Shown here piece after piece: positions 6,960 to 14,092 of a stretch of DNA of 24,270 nucleotides. The DNA lies in assembly GCA_964584905.1 (NCBI GenBank), contig CAZPCC010000103.1, positions 1 to 24,270 of the forward strand, read 5' to 3'. The notes under the pieces were generated by a model. That model did no database searches, had not been told where the DNA came from, and saw only the letters and a program-made list of their open reading frames with translations. This DNA comes from JALZIF01 sp964584905. Lineage in GTDB: Bacteria > Gemmatimonadota > Gemmatimonadetes > Gemmatimonadales > Gemmatimonadaceae. The position numbers and the translations under genes were made by a program. Each line of letters opens with the position of its first letter. Position 1 is the first letter of the stretch.

Positions 6960-7833
6960 TGTAGTACTCGAGGTCGAGCGCGACACTCGGCGCAACGCGC
7001 GCGAGAAGCGATTCCCGTTCGGATGGAGACATCGGTGCCGACCGTGCCACTCTGGCGTTCTCGCGGATGAGCTCCGGATGCTCCATCCCCACGACCGCGA
7101 CGCTCACCGGCAGCCCCCACGCATAACGATGGCACTCGGCGTGGCTGCAGACGGCCTCGCGCAATAGTGCGCCATCGATGCTCGTCTTCATCGCGATCAC
7201 GCCGATGTTCCGTCGTACCAGTTCGGGCAGCACATGCTGCTCGAAGCTCCGCTGATGGTGATCGATGGGATTGATCGGCATCTGCATGGCGTCGAAGCGC
7301 ATTCCCTGATCCCAGTAATGGAGAGCACGCAGGTTCGCCTCGGGATCCTTGTGACCGGTGACTCCGGTGAACCTGACGACGCGTTTCATCTGCATCTCGA
7401 GAATGAACTCCATCGCGCCCCCCTTTCCGAATGCGCGATCCACGTCCGCCACACTACGGACGCTGTGCAACTGCCAGAGATCCAGCCGGTCGGTGTCAAG
7501 CCGCGCCAGGGATCCTTCCAGGTGCCGCTTCGCGCCTTCGGCGGAGCGCTCGGGGAAGTCGAATGTCTTCGACATGAGGAAGACGTCGGCGCGGCGCGAG
7601 CCGAGCGCTGCGCCCAGCCATTTCTCCGACGTACCATTGTGGTAACTCTCGGCTGTGTCGAAGAAGCGGATCCCCTCGTCGAGTGCTGCATCGACCAGTT
7701 CGCGCGCTTCGTGCGCAGAGTGGAGCCGCGCCAGATGGGCGCCGCCGAGTCCGAGAATCGTCACGGACTCCCCGGTCTTGCCGAGGGGACGGACCGGCAG
7801 TGTTTGCGTGCGCGGCCTGGTGTCGTGAGGCAA
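6949..7833 (-). CDS. Aldo/keto reductase
   Basis: A 294-residue NAD(P)H-dependent oxidoreductase of the (beta/alpha)8 aldo/keto reductase family, reducing aldehydes or ketones. The catalytic tetrad is complete: D59 (FFDTAE), Y64 (ESYHNG), K89 (MSKTF) and H123 (WQLHS). The N-terminus LGKTGESVTILGLGG and the later GVTGHK segment are typical of the bacterial subgroup often labelled as predicted oxidoreductase. The start appears to be TTG at 7833, since no ATG lies between it and the in-frame stop upstream (7897-7899). An AGGA is present about 11 bases upstream. It is a stand-alone gene, convergent with the Nramp-Usp operon. The substrate is unknown. Confidence 0.88.
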   Translation of the reverse strand: MPHDTRPRTQTLPVRPLGKTGESVTILGLGGAHLARLHSAHEARELVDAALDEGIRFFDTAESYHNGTSEKWLGAALGSRRADVFLMSKTFDFPERSAEGAKRHLEGSLARLDTDRLDLWQLHSVRSVADVDRAFGKGGAMEFILEMQMKRVVRFTGVTGHKDPEANLRALHYWDQGMRFDAMQMPINPIDHHQRSFEQHVLPELVRRNIGVIAMKTSIDGALLREAVCSHAECHRYAWGLPVSVAVVGMEHPELIRENARVARSAPMSPSERESLLARVAPSVALDLEYYKRD

Positions 7834-8274
7834 CCGCCAGGTCCTGGCTAGCGGGATTGGAAAGCGAGCGACATGACCATTTCCTCGAGACAGGTCCTAA
7901 CGTTTCGCGTACGCGGTATCGGCTGGCTCTGCCGCGGCTAGCGCCGGATTCCCAGTCGGAATATACGCGGCGCACCGGTGTCGTCGAGAGCAAGGCTTCC
8001 GGCTCGTTCGTGCAGCCCGGGCGAAACTGGCGATGCCCGCTGACCCCGGCAAATGCGATTCAGTCACACGAATGGGATGTGCAATGCTGCCTGGCGATTG
8101 CCTGTGACGGATTGCGCGCCGATGCCTACCGGGTGGGCGCAGCGGGAGGTCATTCGGTGAGGTACGAAAGGCCAACGCGACCACGGATCTGGTGAGCGTC
8201 AACCACAACATTGCGGCCCGACAAGCTGGACGACAGATAGGCGGAGCCGTCGCTACGGTGTGCAGAATCGAAGC
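7834..8274. other. Gene-free stretch between divergent genes
   Basis: This lies between the divergent reductase (minus) and zinc-ribbon (plus) genes. Open frames on both strands run into neighbours and have arginine-rich, low-complexity translations, as expected of shadow frames in GC-rich DNA. A short plus-strand frame from the ATG at 7874 stops after 22 codons. A minus-strand frame over about 8157-8257 (ending VGLSYLTE) has a more protein-like composition and could be a remnant, but I cannot assign it. Promoters for both flanking genes presumably lie here. Confidence 0.5.
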
Positions 8275-8387
8275 GGGAAATGGGAAACGGGAAACGGGAA
8301 ACGGGAGAGGTACCTGATCGGAAGCGCGAGTGTCTGCCCGAACGAGCAAGAGTGTTTCCATTTCCCCTTTCCCGTTTCCCATTTCCC
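8275..8387. repeat. Palindrome with GGG-heptamer arms
   Basis: The left arm has GGG at 8275, 8282, 8289, 8296 and 8303, exactly every 7 bases, with AAAY spacers. The right arm is the inverse, CCC at 8364, 8371, 8378 and 8385 with GTTT/ATTT-type spacers. The arms flank a core of about 55 bases. Four or more G3 tracts with 4-base loops fit the canonical G-quadruplex pattern on the plus strand (left arm) and the minus strand (right arm). The element lies 80 bases upstream of the next gene start. Confidence 0.85.
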
Positions 8388-8466
8388 GTTGTGCCCCGCA
8401 CGCTGGCTCGTACGACGTTGCGAAATCCCTTTGCCCCACGCCGTTCGCGGGTTCATACTGAACGGC

Positions 8467-9498
8467 ATGTGGTCCACCTGTCTCTTCTGCAACCAGCCGC
8501 TCGGCGCGAACCAGGTGATCGAGCGCTTCCCGGTGGGGCGTCGCCTCGCTTTTGATGGACAGCGGGGGCGGCTCTGGGTGGTGTGCCGCCGGTGCGAGAA
8601 GTGGAATCTCTCGCCGTTGGAGGAGCGATGGGAGGCAATGGAGGAGTGCGAACGTCTCTATCGCGGTACACGATTGCGTGTGGCGACGGATCAGATAGGA
8701 CTGGCGCAGCTCGCCGACGGTACGGAGCTCGTTCGCATCGGACGGCCAATGCGGCCCGAGTTCGCCGCTTGGCGATATGGCGACCAATTCGGCCGGCGCA
8801 GGCGCAACATGGTCGTGCGGGTGGGGCTCGGACTCGGCGCGGTCGGTGGAGTGCTTGCCGGTGGAATGGTGGTGGGCGCCAGCCTTGGAGGGGCGTGGTG
8901 GGGACTGTGGCAGCTCACCGAGTACATCATACGCGGGAGTCCCGAGAAAGTGGTGGCGCGCCTGCGCAAGCCATCAGGCGATATTGCGCTCGTCAGGCGC
9001 AGGCATCTCAGGGAGGTCCGATTGCAGCCAGGCGAGCACCAGGACGAGTTCGGGCTGTTCGTCCGCGCCAAGAACGACCAGTTCATGCTGCACGGCCCGG
9101 AAGCGGTGCGCGCCGCAGGGGTTCTCCTGCCCGCGGCCAACCGCTTTGGCGGCTCGCGAACCCAGGTCGCCAGCGCGGTCGCCGCAATAGAGCAGGCCGG
9201 CGGATCGGAACCATTCCTGCTCGAAACTGCGCGGCGGCAGGCGCGCGCGCTACCGATGGGCGGCGGCAAGGTGAAAAAGGCCAAGGAGCCGCTCGATCTA
9301 CCTGCCGAAGTCCGCCTGGCCGCCGAGATGGCCGCGCACGAGGAGAGCGAACGCCGCGCGCTCGAGGGTGAGCTCGTGATGCTCGAGGATGCCTGGCGAC
9401 AGGCAGAGGAAATCGCCGGGATTGCCGATGATCTGCTGTTGCCTGATCAGGTCGAGCGCAAACTGAGGGGGATGAGAAAGGGAGAGGAGGGAGAGTGA
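8467..9498 (+). CDS. Conserved-looking protein of unknown function with zinc ribbon and membrane segment
   Basis: I do not recognise a named family. The 343-residue protein opens with a four-cysteine zinc-ribbon pattern, CLFC (C5, C8) and CRRC (C40, C43), separated by 31 residues. A conserved-looking basic region follows (ELVRIGRPMRPEFAAWRYGDQFGRRRR, about 87-113). Next come one or two Gly-rich hydrophobic helices (115-150), a mixed alpha/beta middle part, and a charged helical C-terminus rich in Glu and Arg (about 275-343). It is probably an inner-membrane protein with a cytosolic metal-binding head. The open frame starts at 8260, but the first 69 codons translate the GGG-heptamer repeat, so I place the start at the ATG at 8467; no good Shine-Dalgarno sequence precedes it. 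Confidence 0.72.
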   Translation: MWSTCLFCNQPLGANQVIERFPVGRRLAFDGQRGRLWVVCRRCEKWNLSPLEERWEAMEECERLYRGTRLRVATDQIGLAQLADGTELVRIGRPMRPEFAAWRYGDQFGRRRRNMVVRVGLGLGAVGGVLAGGMVVGASLGGAWWGLWQLTEYIIRGSPEKVVARLRKPSGDIALVRRRHLREVRLQPGEHQDEFGLFVRAKNDQFMLHGPEAVRAAGVLLPAANRFGGSRTQVASAVAAIEQAGGSEPFLLETARRQARALPMGGGKVKKAKEPLDLPAEVRLAAEMAAHEESERRALEGELVMLEDAWRQAEEIAGIADDLLLPDQVERKLRGMRKGEEGE

Positions 9499-9660
9499 GG
9501 TAGAGTGAGGTAGAGTTAGGTGCGAGAGGGAGGGTAGAAAGGCGAATTGCGAATTGCGAAGGAGGTTTGACGCAGTGCCTTTTCCGCAACTCGCAATTCG
9601 CACTTCATTTGCCCTTCGCACTTCTTCTGCACCTCCCTCGCAACTCGCACCTCTCACCTC
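9490..9660. repeat. Long imperfect palindrome with 7- and 10-bp tandem arms
   Basis: This fills the convergent gap between the zinc-ribbon and DinB genes. Starting within the last codons of the former, GAGTGAGGTA-type decamers (9493-9522) are followed by GAATTGC heptamers (9543-9562). After a ~20-base loop the inverse appears: GCAACTC/GCAATTC/GCACTTC heptamers (9585-9655) ending in CACCTCTCACCTC. The inner arms 9543-9562 and 9583-9601 pair almost perfectly, and the outer arms pair loosely. As an RNA it would fold into a long hairpin in either direction, so a role as bidirectional transcription end is plausible. Confidence 0.8.
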
Positions 9661-9663
9661 AGT

Positions 9664-10224
9664 CTAGTTCCCCGCGCTCCACGGCGGCGTGACCTTGTTC
9701 GAGCGTGCGTACGCAATTGCCTGACCGAGATGCTCGTGGTTGTGCGTCATGAAGCTGAGCAGTGCCGAGGGAAATGGCGTCTCGCGTCCGAACATGTTCA
9801 CTTTGCTGTTGAACTGCTCTTGCGTTATCCCTGTAAGCACGTTGCGTCCGTGCGCGAAAGAAGCGCGCAGCAGCGCGATGATCTCGGCCTTATTCGTCAC
9901 CGCGGAGTACGCTTGCGGGTTGGGGTATTTCGCTTTGACATCGGCCGGAGTCGGCGTCCCCAGGATCTGGCCGAACATGTAGTTTGCGGCCGCCACGTGC
10001 GTGAATACCTCTCCGACCGATCGCACTCCCTCGGCGGGGCGCCAGGCGTAAGCACTTTCCGGCATCGCATCGGCCAGACCTACGTACTTGCTCTCAACGG
10101 CAGCGAGGTCATCGAGGTACGCTTTCTTCCCCGGATTATCATCCTGTGCGCTCAGCGGTGCGGTGACGAGCAGCAGCGCGGTGAACACTTTGAATCCGCT
10201 GTCGGCCAGATGGCGGCTACGCAT
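9664..10224 (-). CDS. Exported DinB-family protein
   Basis: A 186-residue DinB/YfiT-like four-helix protein. A signal peptide (KVFTALLLVTAPLSA before Q, about residues 12-27) marks it as exported, unlike the cytosolic founder DinB of Bacillus. The three metal-type histidines of the family are visible: H76 in EVFTHVAAANY, and H161 and H165 in THNHEHLGQAIAYAR. WRPAEGVRSVGE before the first histidine and the final PPWS are also typical. Related proteins include thiol-dependent transferases, but the activity of exported members is unknown. The start is supported by AGAGG (10231-10235 on the plus strand) 6 bases before the ATG. It is convergent with the zinc-ribbon gene and 114 bases beyond the msrQ stop; it could follow msrPQ in the same transcript or have its own promoter. 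Confidence 0.9.
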   Translation of the reverse strand: MRSRHLADSGFKVFTALLLVTAPLSAQDDNPGKKAYLDDLAAVESKYVGLADAMPESAYAWRPAEGVRSVGEVFTHVAAANYMFGQILGTPTPADVKAKYPNPQAYSAVTNKAEIIALLRASFAHGRNVLTGITQEQFNSKVNMFGRETPFPSALLSFMTHNHEHLGQAIAYARSNKVTPPWSAGN

Positions 10225-10338
10225 TTTGAACCTCTGGTGTTGGTTGGAGGGGGCTTTGCCACGGAAAACTGGGGCGCGCTCTTTCCCTTCGCCAGATGCC
10301 GGCTCGTCAGCAACGTGTTAGCGCAGCAAGTGGCGAGC

Positions 10339-11046
10339 TCAACCGGCCCCAGCTGCGCGGCGCCGGCGATCTGCCGCGGCGAACGCGATCCGCATCGCGA
10401 ACAATCCGCTGAAAAGCAAGGCGTAGATGAGCGGTATTGCAATGTCCTGCTTTACGGAGAGCCAGTAGTGAACGGTCCCGGCAACGGCGACGAGGTAGAT
10501 GAGCTGATGCAACCGGTTCCACCGGCGTCCCCCTAACCGCTTGATCCAGCCTTTCGTTGACGTGACGGCAAGCGGAATGAGGGCGACGAATGCGGCCATA
10601 CCGATGGTTATGTACGGCCGCTTGATGATGTCTTCCGCGATCTCACCCCAGTCGAAGAACAGGTCGAGCACCATGTAATTGAGCAGGTGGGTCGTCGCGT
10701 AGAAGAACGCAATGAGTCCGAAAGTGCGTCGGTACGGCACTATCCATCCCCAGCCGAAGAGCCTGCGAAGCGGGGTGATGGAGAGTGTCAGAACCAGAAA
10801 GTTGAGCGTCCAGTCGCCGGTGCGGTGCTGAATCTCCTCGATCGGGTTGGCGCCGAGCCCGCCGAGGAATATCTGGGCGACGATGCGCGCGGCCGGTACG
10901 AGCGCGACGAGGATGATGAATGGGTGCGCCGCTTTCGCGATCCGCCGCGCGCGATCGCGCCGAGTGGGGGGGGAATGGTTGCGGTCGGCGGCGGGTTGCG
11001 CGGTATGCTGTGGTTGGGGGGGGGCCCCCGCCTCGCTCTGCTTCAC
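10339..11046 (-). CDS. msrQ: Protein-methionine-sulfoxide reductase heme-binding subunit MsrQ
   Basis: MsrQ (formerly YedZ) is an inner-membrane b-type cytochrome that passes electrons from the quinone pool or flavin reductase to periplasmic MsrP. The 235-residue form shows about six helices of the ferric-reductase-like domain. H120 (TTHLLNY), H180 (NRLHQLIY) and H193 (TVHYWL) have the same 60- and 13-residue spacing as the heme histidines H91/H151/H164 I recall for E. coli MsrQ. The open frame reaches 11199, overlapping msrP by 124 bases. I chose the GTG at 11046, 29 bases past the msrP stop with a G-rich GGGGGA 9 bases upstream. The N-terminal ~38 residues are hydrophilic and poorly conserved, so the exact start is uncertain. 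Confidence 0.88.
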   Translation of the reverse strand: MKQSEAGAPPQPQHTAQPAADRNHSPPTRRDRARRIAKAAHPFIILVALVPAARIVAQIFLGGLGANPIEEIQHRTGDWTLNFLVLTLSITPLRRLFGWGWIVPYRRTFGLIAFFYATTHLLNYMVLDLFFDWGEIAEDIIKRPYITIGMAAFVALIPLAVTSTKGWIKRLGGRRWNRLHQLIYLVAVAGTVHYWLSVKQDIAIPLIYALLFSGLFAMRIAFAAADRRRRAAGAG

Positions 11047-11075
11047 ACGCGCGCGTCCCCCATTGGCTCCCGCCC

Positions 11076-12023
11076 TCAGAACAGCTTCCGCAGGTCCATC
11101 CCCGAGTACAACGAGGCGACCTGCTCGGCGTAGCCGTTGAACACGAGGGTGTCCCTCCGGCGGAACTCGCCGATCCGCCGCTCCTTCGCCTGGCTCCAAC
11201 GCGGGTGGTCGACGGCGGGATTCACGTTGGCATAAAAGCCGTATTCGTTAGGCGCTGACTTGTTCCACGCCGTCGCTGGCTGCCGGTCGGTCAGCGTGAT
11301 CCGCACGATGCTCTTGATCCCCTTGAATCCGTACTTCCACGGCACCACCAGCCTCAGCGGCGCGCCGTTCTGATTGAGCAGCGTCTTGCCGTACAGACCG
11401 GTGGCGAGAATCGTCAGCGGGTGCATTGCTTCGTCGAGCCGAAGACCTTCCGTGTACGGCCAATCGAGCACCCGACGGCGCTGTCCGGGCAGCTCGGACG
11501 GCCTCATTACCGTGGTAAACGCGACATAACGAGCGGCGCTCGTCGGCTCCGCCCTGCGCAGCACGTCCCGCAGCGGAATGCCGTTCCACGGAATGACCAT
11601 CGACCACGCTTCAACGCACCGCATGCGGTAGGTTCGCTCCTCGACACGGTGCGGCTTGACGAAATCCTCGAGGGCGTAGTCGCCTGGTTTGCCGACCATA
11701 CCGTCTACCCGCACCGTCCAGGGCAGCGGCTTGAAGCTGCCGGCCATTTCCGACGGATCGCTCTTGTCGGTGCCGAACTCGTAGAAATTGTTGTACGTGG
11801 TGACATCCTCGAACGGCGTCAGCGTCTCCTGTTCCACCTCCCCGCCGGCGGAACGGTCGGCGTTCAGATCCTCCGCGGCGCAGGCGGCGGGGCCAAGCGC
11901 CGGACCGATCGCCCCGGCCAGAAGCGCCGCGCCGGTGATGCGCAGGAATGAGCGTCGGCGGATGTACACTCCTTCGGGAGTGATTTCCGACGATCGGATG
12001 TCATCCGGACCCCTGATCAGCAC
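11076..12023 (-). CDS. msrP: Protein-methionine-sulfoxide reductase catalytic subunit MsrP
   Basis: MsrP (YedY) is a periplasmic molybdopterin enzyme that reduces methionine sulfoxide in envelope proteins. The 315-residue protein has a twin-arginine export signal (RRRSFLRIT at 22-30, then a hydrophobic stretch to about 50). It then carries YNNFYEFG (77-84), the Mo-ligand cysteine C136 in RMRCVEAWSM, and KYGFKGIKSI in the C-terminal half, all hallmarks of MsrP. The length is usual. It starts with GTG at 12023, supported by GGAGGG 10 bases upstream. msrQ follows 29 bases downstream, the normal msrPQ order. Upstream, its leader contains a G-rich heptamer run (12057-12103). Confidence 0.95.
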   Translation of the reverse strand: MLIRGPDDIRSSEITPEGVYIRRRSFLRITGAALLAGAIGPALGPAACAAEDLNADRSAGGEVEQETLTPFEDVTTYNNFYEFGTDKSDPSEMAGSFKPLPWTVRVDGMVGKPGDYALEDFVKPHRVEERTYRMRCVEAWSMVIPWNGIPLRDVLRRAEPTSAARYVAFTTVMRPSELPGQRRRVLDWPYTEGLRLDEAMHPLTILATGLYGKTLLNQNGAPLRLVVPWKYGFKGIKSIVRITLTDRQPATAWNKSAPNEYGFYANVNPAVDHPRWSQAKERRIGEFRRRDTLVFNGYAEQVASLYSGMDLRKLF

Positions 12024-12033
12024 GGTGTACTAT

Positions 12034-12039
12034 CCCTCC
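12034..12039 (-). promoter_or_regulatory. Ribosome binding site of msrP
   Basis: GGAGGG on the minus strand, 10 bases before the GTG at 12023. It is one of the best Shine-Dalgarno matches in the window and supports this non-ATG start. Confidence 0.6.
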
Positions 12040-12056
12040 ACGTGGACTTGAGCTTT

Positions 12057-12103
12057 CCCGACTCCCAACCCCCGCACCCCCGACGCCCGACCCCCGACCC
12101 CCC
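12057..12103 (-). repeat. GGG-heptamer run between the kinase operon and msrP
   Basis: On the plus strand CCC tracts occur at 12057, 12064, 12071, 12079, 12086, 12093 and 12100, about every 7 bases, mostly as CCCGACN units. The minus strand, which is the coding strand of both flanking genes, is therefore a G3+ run with short loops and fits a G-quadruplex pattern. It begins just after the kinase stop (12108) and ends 33 bases before the msrP start. Confidence 0.75.
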
Positions 12104-12107
12104 ATGG

Positions 12108-13511
12108 CTATACAACCCGGCTTTCGGGTGCAGGGTTCCTCTTTCCCGACTTGGCGTCGTGGTCCTCGCCGCGCTCCGCCTGCTCCGCCGGTTCGGCGTG
12201 AGAGCGCGATCGCGGAAGGCCGCCTTCGGGCGTCATCTCGATGGTTCCCGGCTTCACTGCGTTCGGCAACAGCAGGCGGAACGTACTCCCCTTCTCCAGC
12301 TCCGATTCGACGCTGAGACTGCCGCCGAGCAGCTCGGCGAGCCGTCGCGAGATCGGAAGGCCGAGGCCGGTTCCCTGCTCGTCCTTTCTGGTGATCTGAA
12401 CGAACTCCTCGAAGATGCGCGAGAGATTCTCCGTGGCGATGCCAATCCCCTGGTCGCGCACCAGCAGCTCCACTCCACCGTCGGGTTGCCTTGCGGTGCG
12501 AACTTCGACCGGCTTGCCGTCGCCGAATTTGATGGCATTTGACAGCAGGTTCAGAACGATCTGCCTTACGCGGCGCGGATCGGTCGAAATGCCGCACGGC
12601 TCGCCCTGGTGACTCACCGACAGCTCGACACCGTTCTCGTCGGCCAGCGGGCGCACCGATACGAACAGGTCTTCAATGACCGACGGGAATTTGACGGACT
12701 CGACGTGCAATTCGATGCGTCCTGCCTCGATCTTCGAAAGGTCGAGCACATCATTGACGAGCTCCAGCAGGTGCTGGGCGGCCTTCGCCACCCGTGTCAG
12801 GCTCTGTGCCTGGCGCGGCGTGACCGGACCGTAGATCTCATCCAGCATGAGCGTGGTGTAGCCGAGAACGGCATTGATCGGAGTACGCAGCTCGTGGCTC
12901 ATCGATGCGTAGAACCGGCTTCGTGCGCCCATCGCGCGTTCCAGCTCTGCCTGACGCGTGCGAAGCTCATCATTGGCGGTGCGCAACTGGTCGTTCACGC
13001 GCTGCAGCTGTTTCGAGCTGTGCGCCTCCTGTTGTGCCAGCTCCGTCGTATGCTTCACTTCCAGCGTTCGGCGCTCGATCTCCCGGATCTGCTGTGCCTG
13101 CCGCTCGAGTTGGCGCGTCTTCCGGCTCAGGTCGACGAAGACATTCACCTTCGAGCGGAGGATCTCCGGCTCGAACGGCTTGAACAGATAATCGACGGCG
13201 CCGGCGGCGTAGCCCTCGAATACATAGCGCTCTTCCTTGCTGATGGCGGTAAGGAAGATTATCGGCAGGTGCTTGGTCCGCTCGCGCGCCTTGATGTAAC
13301 GCGCGGTCTCGAATCCGTTCATCCCCGGCATCTGCACATCCAGCACTACACAGGCGTATTCCTTCGACAGCAGCTGGCGCAGCGCTTCCTCACCCGACAT
13401 GGCGCGGTCGAGTCCGACACCGAGGGGCTCGAGAATCGCCTCGAGGGCAATGAGGTTGTCGGCCCGGTCGTCGACGAGAAGGATGCTGGTTGCGCCATCG
13501 TCGTTTGTCAC
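12108..13511 (-). CDS. Response regulator-histidine kinase hybrid (REC-HisKA-HATPase)
   Basis: A 467-residue soluble kinase with the receiver at the front. REC spans about 9-125 (acidic pair D14/D15, phospho-acceptor D58 in VLDVQMPG, K111). A coiled coil runs over about 128-198. HisKA has H206 (SMSHELRTP). The HATPase has an N box (N325 in LLSNAIKF), DQGIGI (353-358) and GTGLGL (380-385). The last ~45 residues are charged, disordered-looking and rich in Glu, Arg and Ser. There is no membrane segment or sensor domain, so its input is probably phosphorylation of its own receiver, perhaps by the large kinase encoded upstream. It starts with GTG at 13511, overlapping the CheB stop by 4 bases (GTGA); it is the last gene of the operon. 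Confidence 0.92.
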   Translation of the reverse strand: MTNDDGATSILLVDDRADNLIALEAILEPLGVGLDRAMSGEEALRQLLSKEYACVVLDVQMPGMNGFETARYIKARERTKHLPIIFLTAISKEERYVFEGYAAGAVDYLFKPFEPEILRSKVNVFVDLSRKTRQLERQAQQIREIERRTLEVKHTTELAQQEAHSSKQLQRVNDQLRTANDELRTRQAELERAMGARSRFYASMSHELRTPINAVLGYTTLMLDEIYGPVTPRQAQSLTRVAKAAQHLLELVNDVLDLSKIEAGRIELHVESVKFPSVIEDLFVSVRPLADENGVELSVSHQGEPCGISTDPRRVRQIVLNLLSNAIKFGDGKPVEVRTARQPDGGVELLVRDQGIGIATENLSRIFEEFVQITRKDEQGTGLGLPISRRLAELLGGSLSVESELEKGSTFRLLLPNAVKPGTIEMTPEGGLPRSRSHAEPAEQAERGEDHDAKSGKRNPAPESRVV

Positions 13512-14092
13512 GCACGCCTCCGCATGGGCTCGTCGGCGAGCCTGACGAGCGCGGCAGGAATGTCGGCGAGCGCAAGCACTCTCGCCTGCGGTACCGCACG
13601 TAAGGCAGCGGCCGGCATTGCCGCACTGGTCGCCGTGGTCGGGTCCTCGACCAGCGCCACGCCGCCACGATCGGCGATTCGCCGGAGACCGGCGGCGCCG
13701 TCATCGTTGGCGCCGGTCAGCACCAGGCCTGCGACTCGCGCACCGTACGTCTCCGCGGCGGAGATCAACGTCACATCGATGCTTGGCCGGCTGTATTTCA
13801 CCTGATGGTCGGTATCCAGACTGATGAACGAATCCTCGATGAGCAGATGATAGTCAGGCGGAGCCAGCAGCAACCGCCCAGGCGACAGGACATCCTTGTC
13901 CTCGGCCTCGCTCACCGTCAACTCGGTACTCTGCTGCAACAGTTCTGCCAGCATGGGGCGGGCGTCGCGCGACCGGTGCTGAACGGCGACGAGCGGAATC
14001 GGAAAACTGCCTGGCAAGCCGCGCACTATCACAGTCAGCGCCTCCAGCCCGCCCCACGATGTTCCAATCACGATGAGGGCGATGCCGGACAT
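13508..14092 (-). CDS. cheB: CheB-type protein-glutamate methylesterase (catalytic domain only)
   Basis: A 194-residue methylesterase that removes methyl groups from glutamates, or deamidates glutamines, in receptor-type coiled coils. The serine hydrolase triad is visible: S12 (IGTSWGGLEAL), H39 (VQHRS) and D131 (TGANDDGAAG). Unlike classical CheB it has no N-terminal receiver, so it cannot be activated by its own phosphorylation. The adjacent REC-kinase may supply control in trans. The start ATG at 14092 lies 25 bases inside the CheR gene, with AAGGTG about 12 bases upstream, and the stop overlaps the next gene by 4 bases. Translational coupling with CheR and both kinases is clear. No chemoreceptor gene is nearby. 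Confidence 0.92.
   Translation of the reverse strand: MSGIALIVIGTSWGGLEALTVIVRGLPGSFPIPLVAVQHRSRDARPMLAELLQQSTELTVSEAEDKDVLSPGRLLLAPPDYHLLIEDSFISLDTDHQVKYSRPSIDVTLISAAETYGARVAGLVLTGANDDGAAGLRRIADRGGVALVEDPTTATSAAMPAAALRAVPQARVLALADIPAALVRLADEPMRRRA

Noticed and set aside
7897..8787. 296-codon minus-strand frame across the gap and the start of the zinc-ribbon gene
   Set aside because: It runs through the GGG-heptamer palindrome and overlaps the zinc-ribbon coding region. Its composition is Arg/Pro/Ala-rich without motifs.
12609..13805. 398-codon plus-strand frame opposite the REC-kinase and CheB
   Set aside because: Both minus-strand genes have complete catalytic motifs and translational coupling; this frame is a shadow.
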